Shown here one piece after another: positions 55,136 through 64,000 of a DNA stretch of 64,000 bases (positions within the stretch are counted from its first letter, which is position 1; every line of letters begins with the position of its first letter). The stretch is from positions 1,240,001-1,304,000 of the forward strand of contig AP026131.1 in NCBI GenBank assembly GCA_030295235.1. The letters are read 5' to 3'. The notes under the pieces were generated by a model, which saw only the letters and a list, made by a program, of their open reading frames with translations, made no database searches and was not told the DNA's origin. Origin of the DNA: Fistulifera solaris. Its lineage: Eukaryota > Bacillariophyta > Bacillariophyceae > Naviculales > Stauroneidaceae. Made by a program: the position numbers and the translations under genes.

Positions 55136-58100
55136 TTTACCGAGGATGGGGACTCCAAGGTATCGGGCGTTTGGCGCATTTCCACGATCTGGTCAGTGGC
55201 GGTTTTTGCTGCTACAAACTCACTGCCATACGTGGCTGTCTCAACTGTCGCCTGTTTCTTCGAATACCAGTCCCATGGAGTGCGATTGAGGAAGTGCAAG
55301 ATACCCGTAACAGCCTTGCCGGTCAACATACAATGGTACAAATTGGCGTCGACATGCGTGACTGTGGTAACCGGTTTGCCGAGAGGTTCCGGGGAGATCA
55401 TCAGGCAATACTTCCCTCGACGTTACCATACACGGAGTACTCCCAATCGTATTCGACGTCCGGTAATTGGGAGAAGTCAGGTTCATCAACGAGGACTCGA
55501 ATAGAAGAGTTCCGGAATTTGGACACAAAACCGAAGATACGCTTGACTCGCTCCAAATGTCCAAAACGGGCTGTGCTCGGAAAGGATGACATTGTCATTA
55601 CTGCCGTAAAAATGTCGAACTTCCCGATTGTTACCAGCCACTGTAGTGCTCCAATAAGTGACTGGTATAGCTTAGTCTTTTCGTCCTTGAGGAACTCCGT
55701 ATCGTCCAACTCTGGGTGGTCACCTTTCTCCAGGGGAGACTGATAGAACTTGGGCGGATGACCGAAGATGCACTCAAACATCGTCACGACACGCTCAATA
55801 TAGCCGCGCTGGGAGATGTGCAGGGCCCCCTTTTTGTCCTTTTCTTCGCCCGGTTTAGTCTTCTCACGGAAGAAATTCATCCCGAGATGGAATTCCGGCG
55901 TGCCTGTACCCTTGAGTTTGAACTTATGCTCGATCTCCAACTGATTGATGATCTCTTGTGCATCCACTGCAGCAATCAGGAGGTCGTCGACATATACTGC
56001 AATATATTCCCATAGATTGCCCTTGCGACGCATCCAGATGTCAGGCTCACATTTCGATGGAGAGAAACCCATGGAGCGCAAGACGCTGGCGAACCGGTCA
56101 TGCCATCGGGCTCCAGAAGAGCGTAGTCCATACAGTGCCTTCACTATGACAAGCACATGTCCTGCAAGCTCTCCAAACTCGGGCCCGGCGATGAAATACA
56201 CCTTCTCCTTCGTGTCAGCCTCAAGGTACGCATTCCCAATGTCGGTGGACATGAGCTCGAGTTCATTCAACTCGGCGAGGAAGATTACCAAACGCACACC
56301 ACGGATGGTAACGACACCAGAGTAAACGTCCTCCAACGTTAAATCCGTTAAATGCCCATCAGCAACGAAGCGTGCTTTGTGCCGACCGTCGTGTTTTACG
56401 TCAAAGACATAATGGCAACGGATGCACTTGTACCCGTTCGAATCTCAACGGCCCCTTTCTGCCCTAGGTCACGGAACGTGGAGTAGTCAAATAGCTGGGA
56501 ATTCTCCAACACGATTGGCGTCTTTCCAATTGTTGTTACCGTTCTCCTTGTCGAGCTGAATTGCATGCTTCGAGTTTCTTGGGATTTCGAAACCGTACTT
56601 GAAACATGGTGTCGTCCGCACGCACGCAACTTTGCTTGGTTGACCATGCGATGGAAAATAGCGCCTCGCTGATGCCGGCTTTCTTGAATCGCTTCCAGCC
56701 TGGTGTATCCAGCAAGTCATTGTTGCGAGCGTAAATGGCACACTCAATGAATGCCTCGCGGGCAGCTACAGACAGCGGCTCCCAAGTGTTGGTTCCGTCT
56801 CCCCATTCGACACGAACATTCCATTTGTCGCCATCTAACGGACCTTGATGCTCAACAACCCGACGAAAGGTCCATTCAGGTTCATCAGCGGTCTCCTTGC
56901 TGATATATTCCATCAGTTGTTGGTAGTCAATCATCTTCTCGTACTTGCCGTTATTGATGGAACAGCGGAACTTGATGCGATCGGGATGTTTCTCGAATGC
57001 TTCATCAGCGTCCACAACGGCAATGATCTTGCTGCGGAAGACTTGCCCTTCGACTTGTCCGTCCTCTACATCACTCTTGTGGAGGAAGGTACGACCGGTG
57101 AGAGTAGTAGGGTCCACGATGGGTACTGCGAACTGCTTCGCATCCAGATCGGGAGTGGGGACGACCGAATCAGCATGGTGACGAACAACGTCAGCACGGC
57201 TGCGTAAGTGAGGCACCGAGTCCTCCCCACGGAGCAGAGCAGGGTCCAAAGGATCGGGGACCGCTGGAGGAGGGACCTCCCCATGAGTGGAAGCACTGGC
57301 CTCCCCATCTGAAGGCTCCCCATGAGAAAGGCCAAGGGGGGCATTACGCGATGCAGACCGAAGTCGAGAGGAGATAGCATCAGCCAGGACGTCGGCGGCA
57401 GTGGGGAATGCCTCGGGAAAGTGGGGGTCGACTCGAAGATTCGGATCAGACGGATCATCAGCGGGACGAACACCGGAGCAATGAACTGACGAGTGTCGTG
57501 GGTAAGAATGCGAAAGGTCATAGCGTTACCCACGTTGTGCTCAATACCCACAAAATACCCCAAGTTTTCAGCGATTCCGAAGGAAAAGAGTTGTCATCAA
57601 CGCGATACAAGACCCGTTGAAAGAAGTGAAACAGCAAGAAGGGGCTGATGTCAGGTGTGCTACCGTCCAAGAGCTGCATGGGAACGCCCTGGAGGCGAAG
57701 ATTGTAGGTGTGGTTGAGAACGTCACACACGTACAAGAGACACTCAAACCAGAGGTTAGCGGGGGCACCAGTGCGATCGAGAACCGTGTTGGTGACGCTT
57801 GATGTCTTGTATGCGTCGTTCAGCACGATTCTGATGCTGATAATGTGGTTCACTTTGCCACTGGGGAATGAACAGCATACGGCAAATCTGCTTGACCTTG
57901 GTGCTAGTCTCGGATTTGGCACTGTCACTGATGAGCTTGGTGGGGCCATGGAGAGCGATGACATCCATCAACGCCTTGGAGAAATCCGATTCGGAGCGAA
58001 GAGGAAACACATTGGTGACCAGTGTGTCGACACCCACAAAAAGCTGGACTTTCGTGATACCACGGCGGTGTGCGAACGTCGGCAAAGAAGGTATCCGTGG

Positions 58101-61100
58101 CAATGGCTTCTTTGCGGCGAGCAACATTGAGCGCTGGATTGGGCGATTTGTAATGCTTCTTGAGGACGGTACCCTCAGAGAGTCGCGTGAGCTGTGTGGT
58201 ATTCTCGAAGGTCTTCTGGATAACATCGGCGGGCTGGTAGGCAAACAGCGGCCGGAGCTTCTCAAAATCGGGATAGTGTCGAATGAGCAGAGGCGATGGG
58301 ACATCAACGAGGGCACGGTTGTGGTCGTAGACTTGAAGGGTGTCCCTATAGTAAGTATGGACTGCAATGGCATCGAGAGACAATTCCAAGGGTCCAATCG
58401 GCCGGAACAAGGACGATATCGGGCATGTCAGGAAGAGGATCGGGTACGAGGCGAATATACTCTAACGTATCATCGTCATGCGGTGCACCCAGAAGCTCGT
58501 GGAAAACGGTAGATCCATCAGACTCAGCAGCGGTGGTAGCCGTCGAGGAATCATCGCTCAGAGGCGAGATGTATATCGGAGCAGAGAACGGTGCGTCATC
58601 AATGCTGAGCGGCGCATGGTGGTATGCATCACTGACGTCAAGGGCAGGGAGAAGTACATGCCCATACGGCTTCAGCGAAGACGTCGCAGAGCAAGAGTGG
58701 GATCGACCATCGGTTGAACAACTTGTTGATGTTGTCGGAGTTCACCAAATTCATCGAACAAATTGTTGCCACTGGCATCACGAGCAATGGGATTCAGGTG
58801 GTCGTGGGCATCGTAGGCATCAACCTCCCCATCATATGCACGGGGGTCCCATTCATCCTCGGAAGTCATGAGTTCCTGCCGCATATCGCTGTAAGTCGTC
58901 ATTAGTGGGACGGCGTGGTGGTAGACGGACCAGCCCGTCAAGGATGGTCAAGGGTAACTTGTAGCCATGTGGCGTAATGATGCATTGACTGCCTCCAAGA
59001 CGAGTGGAACGGTCATCAACGCGACATCCATAGTGTTCCATCTGCACGGAAGAATGAACTGTGGTACCACGGCCGAGGTAAGCGTACTGCGGAAATAGTA
59101 GAAGGACAGGACCATCCGTGGAGTCGGCGATACCAGCAACAGTGCCGATGCGTACGGACGTGAGTTGATGGTTATCGAGTCCTTGGATATTGACTGTCCG
59201 ACCTGGGACGTAACTAAGAAGTTGGACATCCTCGCCACCTACCCCTCCGTTGGCTCCTCTGTCAACAAGCGATTGCATGGCGGATGCCGACACAATATTG
59301 TTGGAGACGACGTAATGATGCGTGCAGACAATACGTTCTGTAAAAGTGACCTTACGACTTTCCTTGGGGGATGCCTGAGCACGATCACCTACTCCAAGGA
59401 AGTTCTTCATTGAAGCTGGATGCGATGAGGTCTTGGACTTTGATGTCAATCCAGTGGCCGTCGAGTGGACGCCAATAGCTCCATTAGTCGTTTCATCGCT
59501 ATCGGTAGTAGCGGCGGCACCGTGAGCCTCGAGTTCGTGAACATTGGCGGCGATAGGTCGATTGATGATAACCGACTTCCCGCATCAGACAACTTGTCCC
59601 AAGCTTTTCGATCGCTGGCCGACAGAGCATTCCATTGTTCCTTTGTCAATCGCGGAGATCGGCCGGAACGACGGCTACGGGTAGCATAAACTTCATAGGC
59701 AACATCATAGTCATTGTCGCCGAGAGAATCGTCACCCGGGTTGATCTCTGAGTCAACTTCGTGCATGTAGACCTGCTGACTTTTACGAGGCGACTGAGGA
59801 TGCTGCTCGAGCTTGTAATTGTCATCATGTAATGATGCCGTGGAGTGAAGCAATTTCATGTACTGGTCGAAGCCCTGTGGGCTACCAGTCTGACTTTCAA
59901 TTTGTTCGGCATGTACAGCGACTTTGTTCAAGCATGGTATGCGGCGAACAGCGTTCTCGAAGATACTTTTCTTATGCTCGTCGGAGAAATGCTGTGAAGC
60001 CGGCACAAGCTGCTCATATTCACGGATATCTCTCTCAAGTTGAAGCAGGTACTTGTCGGTAAGAATCAGCATGAACCGAAGGATTGAGCTGCGCTGCCAT
60101 GATGGCACGATGCTTATGGCGAGCATCGATGCGTGCGTAGGTTGACGAGGTGTAGTAGGATACAAGATCTCGGAAAACCGCCTGTGCATTACCATCCGGC
60201 CGAGTGATCTGCAAGAATCTGTCGCGCTTTGTCGGTTTTGAGAACTGTGTCCCAAACTGCAATCATATAGCGTTGCTGTTCGACGAACAATTCTTTATCT
60301 TCATCACTCTCAGCAATGTATTCGGAGTTCAACACTTCAGGGCACCGTTGCGCGGCTGCCTGACGGCGAAGTAGACTCCAGCCATTCGAGCCATTGATTG
60401 TCGTTTTTGAATACCTTGAAGACAGACTGCTCGCGACGTTCACGGCGAAATGCGTCGGCCTTTGAAACATTATTGCTGGAAAACGAAGGCGACTCGGATA
60501 CTGAGCTAGCACGGCCGGGTGCCTGGTTTGCAGGAGAACTCATCAATCCCTGATCACTGAAGCGTCCTTGTTGACTGAGTCGACGAAGAAGCTGTTCATT
60601 ATCAAAACACTCCTTTAGCGTGAATTGCGACGGAAAGCTTTCCATTGTTGGGGTGTCACGCGTAGAAACAAGGAGTCATCGGCATTTGGTAACGTATAAT
60701 ATTCAGTGCTGTTCACAAAGTACTTGAATGACTGAATAGACGGTTCCAAAATAGACGGGGCGTGAAACCGTTTCCCATCTTCGGTAGTAAACTTCAATGT
60801 CTCAGCAGTGCCGTCTCTCCAATCGGCCAAAATCTGCTCAATTGTCGTGTATTTATTTTGCACCAAGGCCTGGTACATATCCGACTCCTGTTGCCAACCG
60901 AACAAGTTGATGAAGACATGATCGAACGGTGTCATGGTAGTCTCCCCCTGTTCCGGTTGGGAAGATTGAACGATTGACTCCTCGTTCGCCGTGTCATCTC
61001 CAGTAACACGGGTACCAACTGTGACCCCCCGGTGGGGTCGCTGAAGAGAGGTCCGTATCCTCGTTCAAAGACATCGCAAGTTGCTATGAGTCCAAACAAG

Positions 61101-61370
61101 CAACTCTTCCTTTGCAAGAATGACGTGCGGACGGAAGATATGCAAACGATGTGTCTTGCAAGTGTGTTGTTATTCGCGGCTAAGCAAGCGAACGAACACA
61201 AGCGATCGGCAAGAACACACTCAATGAATCAACGATACAAGTCTTTCAGAAGATAAGACTTGCGACTGTTAATCTAATGAAAGATTAAAACGAAGTTGTT
61301 CCAATCTTTATGCGAATAGATGAGTTGCAGTCTAGACCCGCGAACGCCGAATGACGCTGCCAGCGAATCA
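55136..61370 (-). mobile_element. Ty1/copia LTR retrotransposon C, different lineage, truncated at 3' end
   Basis: Minus-strand copia element. Reading from high to low coordinates: putative 5' LTR (about 61018-61370, starting TGATTCGCTGG), a candidate primer-binding site TGGTACCCGTGTTAC at 61003-61017, gag about 60.9-59.5 kb, protease about 59.4-58.9, integrase about 58.4-57.1, chromo-like segment about 57.1-56.7, reverse transcriptase about 56.6-55.8 and RNase H to 55136, where it is cut by B. The 3' part and 3' LTR are not present in order. Its proteins are related to but clearly distinct from those of A. Longer open stretches than in A, but still broken in several places. The age cannot be dated without a second LTR. 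Confidence 0.85.
61275..61364. repeat. Right copy of the 90-bp direct repeat
   Basis: Identical to 46849-46938. Here it lies inside the putative 5' LTR of element C, which ends GAATCA at 61370. Confidence 0.85.
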
Positions 61371-61708
61371 ATTGACAAACAACAAGAAACGAACCACAGC
61401 TTGGTTCCGAACGATAAGGCTCTCACTATACGGGCCGGGCCAACTGGCAATAAGCTCTCTATCTCCTGCAATTGCCAAATGACAATCTCAACAGAAGAAA
61501 ACGTAACGACAAGTCGAACGCGCAATAGAAAACTCAATAATAAGACTATAAAGATTTTACTTTTTCACGAAGAATCCAAATCTCACAGACGAGACATTTG
61601 TCAACGTCAGATTTGAATGTCGCATAGGGAAGACATAAGTACCACACGGTACTCCAAGGGTCGAAGATCTCAATACTGATGTTGCAAAAACACTTTGAAA
61701 AGGTGGCA
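61371..61708. other. Intergenic region between element C and the MITE-like element
   Basis: About 340 bp, no gene seen. Confidence 0.35.
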
Positions 61709-61715
61709 CAATAAG

Positions 61716-62190
61716 CTAGAAAAAATACGGCTACGCCCTGGGATGTGGGGCTTCTGAGTCACGACCGTTGACTACTTTCTACGCCATACCAAAATGCTCA
61801 CCATGACAAAATCTTAAAAATATCGCATTCGACGAGGCAGCCGCCCGCACTGCCAATCTTTTGTGTACCCTCGAGCTCCGCTCTTTTTTTTTCGAAAACT
61901 CCATCGAGGCACATCCCGGCACCATGGCCAACCTTTGCCATTGAAATACAATGTATTTTAGATTCGATTATAGACCAAATAAATTAGATATCGCTTTTTA
62001 ATATCATCAAGAGATAAAGTCCGCGTTATTTTGTCTATAATCGTGTTTAAATAAATATCGTTATTTCACGTGTTGACAGCAGCGGCGAGGGTGACAGGAT
62101 GACAGACAACGACGGAGACGAGCAACTTTTTTACAAAATGGTCGTGACTCAGAAGCCCCACATCCCAGGGCGTAGCCGTATTTTTTCTAG
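61716..62190. mobile_element. Non-autonomous TIR element (MITE-like), 475 bp
   Basis: Perfect 51-bp terminal inverted repeats: 61716-61766 (CTAGAAAAAATACGGC... to ...GTCACGACC) and 62140-62190, its exact reverse complement. CAATAAG lies immediately outside each end (61709-61715 and 62191-62197), a 7-bp target-site duplication (8 bp if a boundary moves by one base). The interior has no coding frame but holds a second inverted repeat, CGATTATAGAC (61965-61975) and GTCTATAATCG (62033-62043). The perfect arms indicate recent insertion. The superfamily is unclear: 7-8 bp would fit hAT, but the arms are longer than usual for hAT. Confidence 0.93.
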
Positions 62191-62197
62191 CAATAAG

Positions 62198-62520
62198 CAC
62201 CAATAGTTATCATTTTGAAGAAATAGCAAATGAAAGACTAGAGACCCCCTAGCCCCTAGCTGGGTGCGGAGTCCTCGAGAGGAATCTGGAGTTTGGAAGG
62301 TGTATAAACGTCATGAATTATCTCGTACACAATAAGGTTATACGGAATATTTCTCAACGCACGCGTGCTATACGGCAAGGTATACGGTACTTTGTATACT
62401 ACTCCGTATTACGGTATGTAAAACTTCCGCATTGCAGCACTGACCATGACAATCACTATATCCCTTGGACGCCTTTGTTCGTTCATCATTGATCAACGAT
62501 AGCTAACAAAGTTAGTAAAA
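62198..62520. other. Intergenic region upstream of the hAT-like gene
   Basis: About 320 bp. TACTCCGTA is at 62400-62408, about 110 bp before the start codon. No gene. Confidence 0.4.
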
Positions 62521-64000
62521 ATGGGAAAGTCCGGCATTGGCTTTATCGAAAGTCACATCACGACGGTGCGGCACGGCGATACCTTCGAACGAACCTGCCG
62601 CTACTGCCCCGCGACGCGGAAAAGCCAGCAATTGCAAGCGCCCCGCTGGGCGGTGCACTTTATTGAATGCGCCAATTGTCCGCGGGCAGTGAAAGTGGAA
62701 GCCTATCAAAGGTATCCTGCCAGCAAGGAAGTGAAAGCGGCCGCAATTGCAGCCAACATTTTGTGCGAGACGACGGGAAAAATCATCGACCCTCATTCGC
62801 AAGATGTTGCCTTGAGCATGGTGTCTTTGAGTGCGCCGCGCATCTCGGCCGCGAGAAAAGAGAGATCACCGGCGCCCAAGAAGCAAAAGACATTAATGGA
62901 GGCCTATGATCAGAAATGTCCTCCAGCGCAAGCGGCACGCATCCGTGAAAAAGTTACGGCCTTTTTGATGGAAGCGGGCATTTCCATCAATGCCGTCGAA
63001 ACACCTTCGTTCGGTGAACTGCTGCAAGAGCTCAATCCGGACTTTGCTCCTTTGATGGTCCCGGCGCGGCAGTTGTTGCGTCAGGATTTGGTGCGCTATT
63101 CCGACCAGATTCGAGAGACCATCCAGTTGGCCATGACAAGACAGCCCGAAAAGTACACGACGCTAGGCATTGACAGTTTTGTCAATGAGAACGGGGATCA
63201 AGTGTACATCTTTACCGCCGCCAAAGGCGACAAAGTGTTGTTTGTGGATTGTGTCTACATGACCAAAGAATGGCAAAGTGAACAAGAAATCGCCCGCATC
63301 ATTCTGGCACAGCTCCGTGCCGTGGCGAATGGGCAACCGGTCGAGGCCGTCGTGGGAGGTTTCGTCTTCGATCCCACCAAAGTGGATCCAGCCGCTGGGA
63401 AAATCGTTCAAGAGGAGTTTTCCAAGTTGGTGGTTTCGGGATGCTGCACGCACGCGGCGGATCTTCTCGTGGAAGAGTTTGCCAAGATTCGCGTGATTCA
63501 GGAAACGGTGGAGGACGGTTTCTTTGTGGCCAAGTTTGTGAAAGAACACGATCGGGTCAAGATCCTGTACAAAGATCATTTGATCAAATTAGGCAAGGGA
63601 ACACCCCAGAATCCCACCGCCCACACGCGCTTCGCTTATTGCGATCATACTCTCAAGCATGTATTGGGGGAGAATTGCTGCAACATCAAAATTATGCGGA
63701 GTTTGATTTCGGATCCTGCGTGGGATGAGGTTGTCAGTACGATGGACCAAGACGAGGTATCGAAATTCGTCCGTTTGATCAAAGGAGCGGACAGTCATTC
63801 TTTCATGAAACGAGTTGATGCCGTGCAGATGCTTGCTTCGACAGTGGCTGTATTCATTGCGCATATCGAGAGACGCAGTCTTCGAGGAAGCTGGATCATT
63901 CCTCTCTTTGAGGCTTTCGAAAAGGATCTCTGGTACTGGCAAAATGAGCCTAGTGTTTCCCTCATCCTTGGGGTTGAGGCATGTGAGGCTGTCTTGACTG
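62521..64000 (+). CDS. BED-finger / hAT-transposase-like (DUF659-type) protein, C-terminus outside window
   Basis: Open from ATG 62521 to the window edge, 493 codons without interruption. A BED-type zinc finger is at residues 20-55: Cys26-x2-Cys29 and His46-x3-Cys50, with the aromatic-basic spacing of the family. A linker with PAPKKQKTLMEAYDQ (basic, NLS-like) follows. FLMEAGISINAVETPSFGELLQEL corresponds to the F.....IPF..VE...F..ll pattern of hAT/DUF659 proteins. LGIDSFVNENGDQVYIF (Asp at about residue 218) sits where the first catalytic Asp usually is. VVGGFVFDP lies where a TDNA-type Asp is expected, CCTHAADLLVEEF where the family has C.aH.lnL, and PTAHTRFAYCDHTLKHVL matches the TRF.S....L block. 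No terminal repeats are visible on the left, so it may be a host gene derived from a transposase. Confidence 0.75.
   Translation, partial: MGKSGIGFIESHITTVRHGDTFERTCRYCPATRKSQQLQAPRWAVHFIECANCPRAVKVEAYQRYPASKEVKAAAIAANILCETTGKIIDPHSQDVALSMVSLSAPRISAARKERSPAPKKQKTLMEAYDQKCPPAQAARIREKVTAFLMEAGISINAVETPSFGELLQELNPDFAPLMVPARQLLRQDLVRYSDQIRETIQLAMTRQPEKYTTLGIDSFVNENGDQVYIFTAAKGDKVLFVDCVYMTKEWQSEQEIARIILAQLRAVANGQPVEAVVGGFVFDPTKVDPAAGKIVQEEFSKLVVSGCCTHAADLLVEEFAKIRVIQETVEDGFFVAKFVKEHDRVKILYKDHLIKLGKGTPQNPTAHTRFAYCDHTLKHVLGENCCNIKIMRSLISDPAWDEVVSTMDQDEVSKFVRLIKGADSHSFMKRVDAVQMLASTVAVFIAHIERRSLRGSWIIPLFEAFEKDLWYWQNEPSVSLILGVEACEAVLT

Noticed and set aside
46849-61364. 90-bp repeats as target-site duplication of the island
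   Set aside because: Copia elements make about 5-bp duplications. A repeat this long is more likely a terminal-repeat remnant or a segmental copy.
62521-64000. The neighbouring MITE as the non-autonomous partner of the hAT-like gene
   Set aside because: Target duplication length is compatible, but no matching terminal repeat is seen beside the gene and the right end is outside the window.

Overview
The window reads as nuclear DNA of a diatom. The evidence is short spliceosomal introns (about 50-110 bp, GTAAGT/GTACGT donors), several proteins whose N-terminal signal peptide is followed by an ASAF-like plastid-targeting motif (GrpE, a SnoaL-like protein, a GNAT acetyltransferase, a DUF4336 protein, uroporphyrinogen decarboxylase, a thioredoxin-like protein), a peroxisomal acyl-CoA oxidase, and young Ty1/copia elements of the kind known from diatoms (CoDi group). 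The species cannot be fixed from the sequence alone.

Layout. 1-46 kb is gene-dense euchromatin, about one gene per 2 kb on both strands. In order: the 5' part of a cationic amino-acid transporter (-), a globin (+), a conserved unknown (-), a TMTC-like membrane protein (-), the exosome nuclease DIS3/RRP44 (+), an acidic protein with a C-terminal Cys motif (+), a B3GNTL1-like glycosyltransferase (-), a PPR protein (+), a phosducin-like protein (-), a 290-bp satellite array (18.9-20.4 kb), plastid GrpE (+), a sulfotransferase with a 13-nt microexon (-), a SnoaL-like protein (-), acyl-CoA oxidase (+), a 12-exon RAD50 (+), a GNAT acetyltransferase (-), a DUF4336 protein (+), UROD (+), a thioredoxin-like protein (-), a Pro/Ala-rich unknown (+), histidyl-tRNA synthetase (-), an ankyrin-repeat protein (+) and a Ser/Arg-rich unknown (-).

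46.8-61.4 kb is a retroelement island. One Ty1/copia element (A, +) is followed, through a shared LTR, by the first 1.8 kb of a near-identical copy (B, +). B is cut and abuts a third, different copia element (C, -). A 90-bp direct repeat brackets the island. After it come a 475-bp MITE-like element with 51-bp perfect terminal inverted repeats and a BED/hAT-like gene that runs off the right edge.

Functionally the host genes are housekeeping: RNA decay, DNA repair, translation, tetrapyrrole synthesis, beta-oxidation and organelle proteostasis. They are not an operon or a single pathway. Where genes are divergent (TMTC/DIS3, SnoaL/acyl-CoA oxidase, GNAT/DUF4336, HisRS/ankyrin) they share intergenic promoters of about 0.3-0.5 kb. 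Many otherwise conserved host genes carry single-base shifts, mostly in homopolymers. This points to an unpolished long-read consensus rather than widespread pseudogenes, so protein models given here as interrupted should be read with that in mind.
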